Assembly (NCBI GenBank): GCA_900552735.1
Contig: USBA01000036.1
Location: forward strand, 1 to 12,513
Direction: 5' to 3'
Source of the DNA: an uncultured Collinsella sp.
GTDB taxonomy: Bacteria > Actinomycetota > Coriobacteriia > Coriobacteriales > Coriobacteriaceae
Length of the DNA: 12,513 bases
A program made the position numbers and the translations under genes. Position 1 is the first letter of the stretch. The number at the start of each line of letters is the position of its first letter. The notes beneath the pieces were generated by a model. It ran no database searches, had not been told where the DNA came from, and saw only the letters and a program-made list of their open reading frames with translations. This document shows, one piece after another, positions 1 through 6,391 of this stretch.

Positions 1-1
1 A

Positions 2-601
2 CCGTTCGACAGCGCTTCCACGCAGACGACTGCCGAGGTAACCGAGCTGCACCACGATGACGATGACGATGACCTAAAGCCCCTCGGCGATCCGAACAGC
101 CTGTACGACGATGATGACGATGACGATGAGGATGGCGGCGAAGCGACGCTCTCCGAGCAGAACCTCTACCGTCGGCTGAGCGAATACTACGATCTGCTCG
201 AAGATCTCGACAGCCAGGTCCGCGGCTGCGCGCAGAACTTCAACGGCAGCTATCTGGAAGAAGATCGCACCACCCGTCAGAATCTCGCCGACGTCGCCGA
301 GCGCACGGAGGACACCATCGAGCAGTATTACGACATCGTCGAGGACCTGGACGTCCCGGCGAGCTCCAAGAACTACAGCTCTTGGAAGGACATCATCGCC
401 CTGTACGACGACTTGGATCACCGCATCGACGCGATCTGCGATGCCTGGGAGATCAGCCTGAAATACGCCAAGCCCGCGGACCACAAGAATGAAATCGTGG
501 CACCGCTGTCACGCGACAACGCGGCGGGCACCAATGACAATAAGTACCGCCTAGACTTTGAGGAGCGCTATCCCGGCGCCAAACCCGTCGAAGTGAACTA
601 A
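2..601 (+). CDS. Acidic hypothetical protein, C-terminal 199 residues (5' truncated)
   Basis: An open frame enters from the left edge with no start codon in view and ends at TAA 599-601. I do not recognise the family. The visible part is strikingly acidic. Two aspartate runs (HHDDDDDD at about residues 17-24 of the visible part and YDDDDDDDED at about 35-44) are encoded by GAY repeats and flank a short LKPLGDPNS linker. After them comes a helical-looking domain with regular hydrophobic spacing (LYRRLSEYYDLLEDLDSQV, then ADVAERTEDTIEQYYDIVEDL), which could be a coiled coil or helical bundle, and a polar tail ending GAKPVEVN. No membrane segment or cysteine motif lies in the visible part; an N-terminal anchor could lie outside the window. 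The gene converges on topA and is followed by a hairpin element and a shared terminator. That the frame is real rests on its uninterrupted length, codon use and downstream terminator; function is unknown. Confidence 0.75.
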   Translation, partial: PFDSASTQTTAEVTELHHDDDDDDLKPLGDPNSLYDDDDDDDEDGGEATLSEQNLYRRLSEYYDLLEDLDSQVRGCAQNFNGSYLEEDRTTRQNLADVAERTEDTIEQYYDIVEDLDVPASSKNYSSWKDIIALYDDLDHRIDAICDAWEISLKYAKPADHKNEIVAPLSRDNAAGTNDNKYRLDFEERYPGAKPVEVN

Positions 602-618
602 CGCCTTGTCGTTTCCGA

Positions 619-678
619 GCCGGCAGTTAGGGACGTTCCTAAACTGCCGGCAGAAAAAGGAATGTCCCTAACTGCCGG
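619..678. repeat. Three-armed inverted-repeat element with GGGACGTTCCT core (element 1)
   Basis: One arm, gccggcagtt (619-628), can pair perfectly with aactgccggc (642-651), leaving the 13-base loop agggacgttccta. The same left arm, extended to 620-640, can instead pair with 658-678 over 21 positions with a single G-T wobble (635/663). The two structures exclude each other, since aactgccgg occurs twice (642-650 and 670-678) and competes for one partner. It starts 17 bases after the stop codon of the acidic gene and ends just before the terminator. The core resembles those of the elements at 8104-8132 and, more loosely, 10858-10901, whose stems differ. What it does is unknown; a 3' RNA structure, a protein-binding site or a small mobile repeat are all possible. 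Confidence 0.6.
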
Positions 679-680
679 TC

Positions 681-720
681 AAAAAACGAGCGAGGATCAT
701 GGGACCCTCGCTCGTTTTTT
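681..720. terminator. Bidirectional intrinsic terminator between the acidic gene and topA
   Basis: A perfect 15-bp inverted repeat, aaaaaacgagcgagg (681-695) and cctcgctcgtttttt (706-720), encloses a 10-base loop. The A-tract and T-tract at the two ends give a GC-rich stem followed by six U in either direction, so it can end both the + strand gene and the minus-strand block closing with topA (stop at 743). Confidence 0.92.
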
Positions 721-742
721 GGGCAATGTTTCGACTGCGCCG

Positions 743-3337
743 TTACTTGTCGGCGGCTGCTTTCTTGGCAGTCGACTTCTTCGCGGTCGTCTTCTTGGCG
801 GCAGTGGCTTTCTTAGCCGTCGTCTTCTTCGCAGTCGAGGTCTTCTTCGCCGCGCTCGCCTTGGTCGTGGTCTTGCGGCCGCGGGCGGGCTTCTTCTCCT
901 TGGTCGGGCAGTCCATGTTCACGCAGATGCGCCACGGGCCGCGCGCGGTGTTGACCACCACGATGGGGGCGCCGCACTCGGGGCAGGTCTCGCCCGTCGC
1001 CTCGAGCTTGCCACGCGCCGGCAGCGGATAGCTCACGCCGCAGTCGTCATAGTTGGTGCAGCGGATAAAGCGCTTGCCGCTCTTCTCGCTCTTGTGTGCG
1101 ATCAGGTCGCCATGGCGTCCTGCCTCGGCGCACACCTTGCACTCGCCCACCTTAAGGTCGGGCTCGTAGTTGGTGGGGCATGTGGGGTTCACGCAAATCT
1201 CGAAAGCCTTTTGGCGGAACGGCTGGCACTTAATGCGCGGCGCACCGCATTCGGGGCACACAGCAGCCTCGCCCTCGAGCGGGCTCACCTTGACGCCGCT
1301 CGGCACCGGATAGGTCACATCGCAGTCGGGCCAGCCCATGCAGCCGATAAAGCTGCCGCGGGTCTTGGCGCTCGTCTTCATAACCAAGTCCTTGCCGCAC
1401 TTGGGGCAGGCGCCCACGCGCGCATCGGCCGTGACGGCGTCGCTGATAGCATCGCCCAGTTCCTGCGTATGCTTGAGCAGCTCGTCGAGCACACCGGCCA
1501 GCAGCGCGCGCGAGTGCGTCACGACATGCTCTTCGGTGTCCTCGCCGCGCTCCACGCGGGTCATGTCGCCGTCGAGCTCGCTGGTCATATCGGGGCTCGT
1601 GATGCGCGGGGCAAACTGCGACAGTGCATCGATGATGGCGATGCCCAGCTGGCTCGGCTCCACGGGATCGTTTTTGAGATAGCGCACGGCATACAGGCGC
1701 TCGATGATGCTCGCGCGCGTGGACTTGGTGCCCAGGCCGCGCTTCTCCATCTCCTGCACGAGCTTGCCCTGGCTGTAGCGTGCGGGCGGCTCGGTCTGCT
1801 TGGCCTCGAGCTTAATGTCGAACACGTCGACCGCATCGCCCTGCTCCAGCGGCGGCATCTGCTCGTCGCGCTTGAGTCCATACGGATACGCCTCGCGGAA
1901 ACCCGGGGTCACGAGCACATCGCCCGAAGCCACGAACGGCTCACCATTGACGTCGAGCTCGAGCTTGGTGTTCTCGATGGTCGCGGGACCCATGAGCGTT
2001 GCCAGGAAGCGACGGGCGATGAGGTCGTAGAGCTTGCGCTGGCCACCGTCGAGCGCGGACGGATCGCCCTCGCCCGTGGGATAGATCGGAGGGTGGTCGG
2101 TGGTCTCAACCTTGCCGCGCGTGGGCTTCATGGGACCGGCGAGCACCTTTTTGCACACGGGCGCCAGCGCCGGGTTGATCTTTGCAAGGTCGCTCACCAC
2201 GGCGCCCAGATCGAGCGTCGCAGGGTACACGGTATTGTCGACACGCGGGTAGCTGATGAGACCGGCCATGTAGAGGGACTCGGCGATGCGCATGGTACGC
2301 GCAGGTGAGATGCCCTCGGCTGCGGCGGCAGCCTGCAGCGAGGTGGTCGCAAACGGCGTGGGCGGCTGCTGCTTGCGCGAACGCTTGGTCACCGCGGCGA
2401 CGGTTGCCGTCGCAACGCCGTCAACGTGGCCGTACGCCGCCTCAGCAGCATCCTTGTCGGTAAAGCGCGCCGTCTTGTGCGCAATCTTAAAGCGGTCGTC
2501 CTCGGCAGCACCCTGTGCGGCGCCCATGCCGCGGATCTGCCAATAGTCCTCGGGCACAAACGCCATGCGCTCGCGCTCGCGCTCGACCACCAGGGCAAGC
2601 GTCGGCGTCTGCACACGGCCGGCAGAGCGCACGTTACCAAAGCCGCCAAACTTGGCGAGCGTCAGGTAGCGCGTGAGCACCGCACCCCAAATGAGGTCGA
2701 TGTGCTGGCGGCTCTCGCCGGCGTCGGCCAGATTCTGGTCGAGCGAGACGAGATTATCGAAGGCCTGCGTGATCTCGGCCTTGGTAAACGAAGAATACTG
2801 GGCGCGGGCAACCGGCAGGTCCGGCGCCACCTCGCGCACCTTGTTGAGGGCGTCCGAACCGATCAGCTCGCCCTCGCGATCGAAGTCCGTGGCGATGATG
2901 ACACTGTCGGACTTCTTGGCGAGGTTCTTGAGCGAACGAATGAGTTCCTTCTCGGCCGGTAGCTTAATGACGGGCGCCCAGGTGAGGTAAGGCAGGCTCT
3001 CGAGTTTCCAGCCCTTGATTGAGATGCCATCGGCAAGAAACGGCTTGCGCTTGGTGTCGTAGGGCGGACGGGCTAGACCGTCGGGCATATCGGCCGGCAG
3101 CATCTCTCCGTCCTCGGTCACCGAATACCAACCCAGCTTTTTATCGAACAGCACGCTGTCGCAAAAATCGGGCGCTAGGATGTGACCGGCAAGGCCGATG
3201 GTCACGCACTCCTCGCCCTTCCACTCAAAACGGTAGATGGCGGTGTTGTACACCTTGTCCTTTTTGGGCTTGCCCGTGGACAGACGCTCGGCAATCTGAC
3301 GCGCGGCGTCGTTTTTCTCGGCGATGATGAGCTTCAA
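743..3337 (-). CDS. topA: Type IA DNA topoisomerase (topoisomerase I, archaeal-like) with four zinc ribbons and Lys-rich tail
   Basis: 864 residues; relaxes negatively supercoiled DNA by transient single-strand cleavage through a 5'-phosphotyrosine. The TOPRIM domain has its glutamate at E7 (LIIAEKNDAARQIA) and the acidic metal motif DFDREGE at 151-157. The catalytic tyrosine is Y363 in ISYPRVDNTVYP; the V and N in YPRVDN differ from the usual bacterial YxRTDS, and the context is closer to archaeal-type enzymes. RSAGRVQTPTL (237-247) and GLGTKSTRASIIERL (534-548) are further family motifs. Four Cys4 ribbons follow: C644/647/666/672, C694/697/715/720, C733/736/760/766, C785/788/805/810. The last 50 or so residues are a Lys/Ala/Thr tail of TAKK-like repeats, probably DNA-binding. 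The start is TTG at 3337, with AGGAG six bases upstream and the conserved TOPRIM strand immediately after. It is the last gene of the minus block, 54 bases after hypB, and ends at a strong terminator. Confidence 0.93.
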   Translation of the reverse strand: MKLIIAEKNDAARQIAERLSTGKPKKDKVYNTAIYRFEWKGEECVTIGLAGHILAPDFCDSVLFDKKLGWYSVTEDGEMLPADMPDGLARPPYDTKRKPFLADGISIKGWKLESLPYLTWAPVIKLPAEKELIRSLKNLAKKSDSVIIATDFDREGELIGSDALNKVREVAPDLPVARAQYSSFTKAEITQAFDNLVSLDQNLADAGESRQHIDLIWGAVLTRYLTLAKFGGFGNVRSAGRVQTPTLALVVERERERMAFVPEDYWQIRGMGAAQGAAEDDRFKIAHKTARFTDKDAAEAAYGHVDGVATATVAAVTKRSRKQQPPTPFATTSLQAAAAAEGISPARTMRIAESLYMAGLISYPRVDNTVYPATLDLGAVVSDLAKINPALAPVCKKVLAGPMKPTRGKVETTDHPPIYPTGEGDPSALDGGQRKLYDLIARRFLATLMGPATIENTKLELDVNGEPFVASGDVLVTPGFREAYPYGLKRDEQMPPLEQGDAVDVFDIKLEAKQTEPPARYSQGKLVQEMEKRGLGTKSTRASIIERLYAVRYLKNDPVEPSQLGIAIIDALSQFAPRITSPDMTSELDGDMTRVERGEDTEEHVVTHSRALLAGVLDELLKHTQELGDAISDAVTADARVGACPKCGKDLVMKTSAKTRGSFIGCMGWPDCDVTYPVPSGVKVSPLEGEAAVCPECGAPRIKCQPFRQKAFEICVNPTCPTNYEPDLKVGECKVCAEAGRHGDLIAHKSEKSGKRFIRCTNYDDCGVSYPLPARGKLEATGETCPECGAPIVVVNTARGPWRICVNMDCPTKEKKPARGRKTTTKASAAKKTSTAKKTTAKKATAAKKTTAKKSTAKKAAADK

Positions 3338-3391
3338 AAGAGGCTCCTATCTCGTATCTCTGCGGCTACGCCCGCCCGTATGGCGGCCGAC

Positions 3392-4075
3392 TTACGCCCT
3401 TGCTTGCTCAATCTGCCCGATGAGCCAATCGCACCAGGCATCCATGCCCTCGCCCTTGCGCGCGCTCACGGCAAACCGCGGCGCCTGCGGATTGAGGTCA
3501 TCGAGTGTCTTAGTATACCTATCCATGTCAAAATCGAAAGCCGGAGCCACGTCGACCTTGTTGAGCAGCTGCGCGCCAGCGTGCTGGAAGATGCCCGGGT
3601 ACTTGATGGGCTTGTCGTCGCCCTCGGGCACCGAGAGGATCATGATGGACAGGTTCTCACCCAGGTCAAAGTCGACTGGGCAGACCAGGTTACCCACGTT
3701 TTCGATAAAGATGACATCGATGTTATCGAGCCCAACGGCCTGGTCGAACGCGTCAACGGCCTCCATGATCATATTGCCCTCAAGGTGGCACAGGCCGCCC
3801 GTGTTGATCTGGATGGCGGGCATGCCGGCTTCCTTCATGGTAATGGCATCGACATCCGAGGCGATGTCGCCCTCGATGACGGCGCAGCGCAAGCCGGCCT
3901 TGTCGCGCAGGTGCTCGTTGGTGCCCAGAATCGTAGTGGTCTTGCCCGAGCCAGGGCTCGACAACACATTGATCACATAGGTGCCTGTCTCATCAAATCG
4001 CTGTCGCAGCTGATCTGCCAGGCGCTCATTGCGCGACAGAATCGGCGACGCGATATCAATCGTTTTCTCAGCCAT
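3392..4075 (-). CDS. hypB: Hydrogenase nickel incorporation GTPase HypB
   Basis: 227 residues; a cytoplasmic SIMIBI-class GTPase that works with HypA to deliver nickel to [NiFe]-hydrogenase precursors. Visible motifs: P-loop SSPGSGKT (39-46), EGDIASDVDA (68-77) as the switch I region, the metal-site pair C96-H97 in NTGGLCHLEGN, switch II ENVGNLVCP (125-133) with the third metal ligand C132, LSVPEGDDKPIKYP (147-160), and the guanine-specificity motif NKVD (172-175). It lacks the N-terminal CXXCGC site and the His-rich stretch found in some HypB proteins, so it is the short form without nickel storage. The ATG at 4075 has AAGGAG eight bases upstream. hypA lies directly upstream (55-base gap), as expected for partner proteins; no hypC, D, E or F nor a hydrogenase gene is in this window. 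Confidence 0.95.
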   Translation of the reverse strand: MAEKTIDIASPILSRNERLADQLRQRFDETGTYVINVLSSPGSGKTTTILGTNEHLRDKAGLRCAVIEGDIASDVDAITMKEAGMPAIQINTGGLCHLEGNMIMEAVDAFDQAVGLDNIDVIFIENVGNLVCPVDFDLGENLSIMILSVPEGDDKPIKYPGIFQHAGAQLLNKVDVAPAFDFDMDRYTKTLDDLNPQAPRFAVSARKGEGMDAWCDWLIGQIEQARA

Positions 4076-4130
4076 ACTTAGCGCTCCTTAATTTGGCCCC
4101 TTTATACCCCATCACCAGATGGCTAGCGGG

Positions 4131-4487
4131 CTAATCGTCGGGGGTTTCGATTTCGATACTCGCGATATCGAGCTCGCGGCCGTGCAGCAGACGCACGTTG
4201 GCGCCGCCACATTGAGGGCAGCGGCAATGGAAACGGTCGTGATCGAAGACCTCACCGCAGTCCTGGCACTCGCTTTGTGGATGGACCTCCTCCACGGCAA
4301 GCTCGCAGCCCTTCGTGAGCGGGTCCTCGTCGCGAAACGTCTCCCAGGCAAAGTCGAGCGCCTCGCGCACGATCTCGGTCATATCCCCGATACGTAGCGT
4401 AACCAAAACGGCGCGCGAGGCCCCCGCCCCACGCGCCGCGCGAATCACTGTATCGAGTATGCCGTTGACAATGCCAACCTCGTGCAT
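4131..4487 (-). CDS. hypA: Hydrogenase maturation nickel metallochaperone HypA
   Basis: 118 residues, normal length for the family. HypA binds nickel through its N-terminus (here MHE, with H2 and E3 the usual ligands) and hands it to the hydrogenase large subunit together with HypB. A structural zinc site follows: C74 and C77 (CQDC) with C90 and C93 (CPQC); C88 is an extra cysteine next to it. The segment LRIGDMTEIVREALDFAWE matches the conserved helix region. The ATG at 4487 lies 6 bases after the tatC stop, and its GAGGAG ribosome site lies in the last codons of tatC, so translation is probably coupled. The C-terminus ends in acidic residues (ETPDD). Confidence 0.94.
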   Translation of the reverse strand: MHEVGIVNGILDTVIRAARGAGASRAVLVTLRIGDMTEIVREALDFAWETFRDEDPLTKGCELAVEEVHPQSECQDCGEVFDHDRFHCRCPQCGGANVRLLHGRELDIASIEIETPDD

Positions 4488-4493
4488 ACCGAT

Positions 4494-5285
4494 TTACTCC
4501 TCGTCGTCCTCATCGTCCGAGAACAGGTCCAGACGACTCACGAACAAGCCCTCCTTGCCCTCGCGCGCGGTAATGACCACGCGAGCGATGGCGAGCGAAA
4601 TCTCGTAGAGCGAGAGCAGGGCGCCATACATGAGCCCCAGCGTAACGGGCGAGCCGTCGGGCGTAATCACAGCCGAGCCCACAAGCAGGCCAACGTATAC
4701 ATAACGCCAGGCACTGCGGAAGGCCGCGTAGGACACGATGTGGAAGACGGACAGGTAGAAGATGATGAGCGGCAGCTCAAACGCCACGCCAAAGCCAATC
4801 ATAAAGAGCAGCTCCATGTTGACGTAGTTCTCCAGATCGGGCAGCGCCGTAGCGACGGCCGAGGTCTCGCCGATGAGCCACTCAAAGCCCGCAGGAATGA
4901 TGATGAAATAGCAGAAAATGGCGCCCAGGAAGAACAACACCGTCGAGGCGAGCACCGTGGGCACGACCCACTTGCGCTCGTTGGGGCGAAGCGCCGGCAG
5001 GAAAAACGCCAGAATCTGCCAGATGATCATGGGCGTGCACATGACCACGGCCATCTTGATGGCCAGCGAGAAGCGCAAGCCAAAGCCGCCGAGCGTGGTA
5101 GTGATGTAGAACTTACCGTCCGGCACAAAGGAGCGGATGGGATCTTCCAGGATGTCGAGCACTACAGGCGTGGCGAAATACAGCACGATAGCGGCGGCAA
5201 ACACCGACACGACCACGATGGTCAGGCGGCGACGGAGTTCCCCCAGGTGATCGAAAAGCGGCATTCGCGCAGGTCCGATAGGCAT
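4494..5285 (-). CDS. tatC: Sec-independent (twin-arginine) translocase subunit TatC
   Basis: 263 residues with six predicted membrane helices (about 21-42, 74-96, 107-131, 159-181, 192-206 and 214-236). TatC recognises the twin-arginine signal peptide and with TatB forms the receptor of the Tat pathway in the cytoplasmic membrane. Family signatures: MPLFDHLGELRRRL at the N-terminus, the E170 region FGVAFELP (165-172), and ITPDGSPVTLGLMY (207-220). The ATG at 5285 overlaps the tatB stop (TAATG) and has GGGAGG nine bases upstream inside tatB; a second ATG at codon 8 directly precedes the conserved LFDHL and is a possible alternative. The cytoplasmic C-terminus is acidic (FSDDEDDEE), partly a consequence of carrying the hypA ribosome site in its GAGGAG codons. 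Confidence 0.95.
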   Translation of the reverse strand: MPIGPARMPLFDHLGELRRRLTIVVVSVFAAAIVLYFATPVVLDILEDPIRSFVPDGKFYITTTLGGFGLRFSLAIKMAVVMCTPMIIWQILAFFLPALRPNERKWVVPTVLASTVLFFLGAIFCYFIIIPAGFEWLIGETSAVATALPDLENYVNMELLFMIGFGVAFELPLIIFYLSVFHIVSYAAFRSAWRYVYVGLLVGSAVITPDGSPVTLGLMYGALLSLYEISLAIARVVITAREGKEGLFVSRLDLFSDDEDDEE

Positions 5286-5872
5286 TACTCATCGCCTCCC
5301 TTCGGGGCGTCGGCGGCAGCAGCGTCGTCCTCGGCCTCGAGCTCGCGAGCGAGCTGGTCGACGACGGCCTTGCGCTTACGGGGACGACGGGCGTAGAGGT
5401 CAGCCGTCGTGGGCTCTGCCGGCTCGGGCTTGGGCTCCGGCTCTGCAGCTGGCTCGGGTTCGACGGCGGCAGCAGCAGGCTCGGCCTTGGCGGGCTCGGC
5501 GCTCTCGGCCTCATCAGCAGCGCCTTCGCCCTCGGTGGCACCCTCGCTCGCAGCCTTCTCGGCGGCAAGGCGGGCACGGCGCTCGGCAAAGGTCTCCTTC
5601 TTTGCGGGTGCAGCCGTCCCGGCGGCATCCTCGTCCGCATCGGAATCGTCATCGACGACAGCCTTCTTGGGCTTGACCGGAGCCGACGCGGCCTCGCTTA
5701 CCGGATCGATGATCTCGGACTGAACAACGGCCGTCATCTTTTCCTGCGTCTCGCGGAACTGACGGATGGCACGGCCGATCGTGCGGCCCATCTGCGGGAG
5801 CTTATCCGGGCCAAACAGCAAAAAGCCGAAGACCACGATGATCGCGAGCTCACCCTCTCCAATACCAAACAC
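5285..5872 (-). CDS. tatB: Twin-arginine translocase subunit TatB (TatA/B family), GTG start
   Basis: 195 residues. The N-terminus has the Tat A/B architecture: a short periplasmic end with E8 (FGIGEGE), one membrane helix (about 9-20), the FGPDKLPQMGR hinge (20-30) and an amphipathic helix to about residue 50. E8 and the GP..LP hinge favour TatB over TatA, although single TatA/B proteins can serve both roles. A long Ala/Pro/Glu-rich, probably disordered linker (about 60-158) is followed by a basic patch YARRPRKRK (160-168) and an acidic end. The start is set at GTG 5872 because GGAGG lies five bases upstream and the conserved FGIGEGEL follows at once; an upstream in-frame ATG at 5917 would add 15 unrelated residues and bury the ribosome site. 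Its TAA overlaps the tatC ATG by one base. Confidence 0.9.
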   Translation of the reverse strand: MFGIGEGELAIIVVFGFLLFGPDKLPQMGRTIGRAIRQFRETQEKMTAVVQSEIIDPVSEAASAPVKPKKAVVDDDSDADEDAAGTAAPAKKETFAERRARLAAEKAASEGATEGEGAADEAESAEPAKAEPAAAAVEPEPAAEPEPKPEPAEPTTADLYARRPRKRKAVVDQLARELEAEDDAAAADAPKGGDE

Positions 5873-5884
5873 ACATACCTCCAA

Positions 5885-5904
5885 GGCTCGATGTGAGTCG
5901 AGCC
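5885..5904 (-). promoter_or_regulatory. Hairpin in the tatB 5' leader next to the ribosome site
   Basis: Perfect 7-bp inverted repeat ggctcga (5885-5891) / tcgagcc (5898-5904) with a 6-base loop. On the tatB transcript it ends a few bases before the GGAGG ribosome site. It could stabilise the 5' end or affect translation; there is no T-run, so it is not a terminator. Confidence 0.4.
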
Positions 5905-5947
5905 CGCACCGCGCCATTCGGCCGGAACTCGTCTATTCATTCGGTCA

Positions 5948-5976
5948 AGTATAGCGCCCGGACGCCAAAACGTCCG
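5948..5976 (-). promoter_or_regulatory. Putative tatB promoter -10 (TATACT) with inverted repeat over the spacer and -35 region
   Basis: TATACT reads on the minus strand from 5953 to 5948, about 75 bases upstream of the tatB GTG. No good -35 hexamer is present. Instead, an inverted repeat cggacg/cgtccg (5959-5964 and 5971-5976, six-base loop) covers the spacer and -35 position. It could be an operator or a weak transcription-stop hairpin for the STAS gene ending at 6026. A very similar TATACTT lies upstream of the aminotransferase. Confidence 0.35.
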
Positions 5977-6025
5977 AGCGCATCACAAACATATGCCAAA
6001 CGGCACGCCCTTTTGGGGGCAAAGA

Positions 6026-6340
6026 TTATGCCGCCGTGATCGAAATCTCCTGGTCGACGCCCAGCAACTGGACCACGCGCATCACCGGGGACTGCACGTT
6101 GACGCAGCTGAAGCGCTTACCGTGGTCGACCGCGTGATGTGCGGCGCCCACGAGCACGCCAATGCCCGTCGAATCGATATAGCTCACCTGGGCAAAGTCG
6201 AGCTCAACGGCCTCGGTGGGCTGCTCGAGCGCCAGATCGATGGCGTTGCGCAGGCTGTCGGCGTTAGAGATGTCGATCTCGCCGGTCACCTTAATGGTGT
6301 ATAGCTCCGGCGTGGGGTTGGTGGAAATAACCAAATCCAT
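6026..6340 (-). CDS. STAS-domain protein, anti-sigma factor antagonist (SpoIIAA/RsbV-like)
   Basis: 104 residues, a single STAS domain. Such proteins bind a kinase/anti-sigma factor when unphosphorylated and so free a sigma factor; phosphorylation of a conserved serine switches them off. Here the phosphosite is S57 in YIDSTGIGVLVG, and GEIDISNADSLR (20-31) is the other conserved stretch. The ATG at 6340 has AAGGAG seven bases upstream. It follows the aminotransferase gene by 51 bases with no terminator between, so the two may be co-transcribed. No anti-sigma kinase or sigma factor gene is next to it, so its partner must be encoded elsewhere. Family assignment is firm; the regulatory target is unknown. 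Confidence 0.9.
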   Translation of the reverse strand: MDLVISTNPTPELYTIKVTGEIDISNADSLRNAIDLALEQPTEAVELDFAQVSYIDSTGIGVLVGAAHHAVDHGKRFSCVNVQSPVMRVVQLLGVDQEISITAA

Positions 6341-6391
6341 GTATACGCTCCTTTGCGTAGCGAGAGTGCGGATAATACGGGGAGTCGCGAG

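Noticed and set aside
801..900. Tandem DNA repeat in the 3' end of topA
   Set aside because: It is the coding trace of the TAKK-like protein tail, imperfect at the DNA level; no CRISPR-like spacing.
662..2308. 548-codon open frame on the + strand opposite topA
   Set aside because: Antisense shadow of topA: composition is Arg/Ala/Leu/His-rich as expected from GC-biased codons on the other strand, no domain is visible, and topA has full family motifs across the same bases.
4101..4106. TATAAA on the minus strand in the hypA-hypB gap as an internal promoter for hypB
   Set aside because: No -35 at a suitable distance, and the arrangement of genes suggests read-through; a single hexamer is not enough.
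5959..5976. cggacg/cgtccg hairpin as terminator of the STAS gene
   Set aside because: No T-run follows on either strand and it overlaps the likely tatB promoter, so it is listed there as a possible operator instead.
5993..6020. aacggcacg shared with the nhaA leader (near 9708) as a repeat family
   Set aside because: Only about nine bases match with no common flanking structure; chance is likely in GC-rich DNA.
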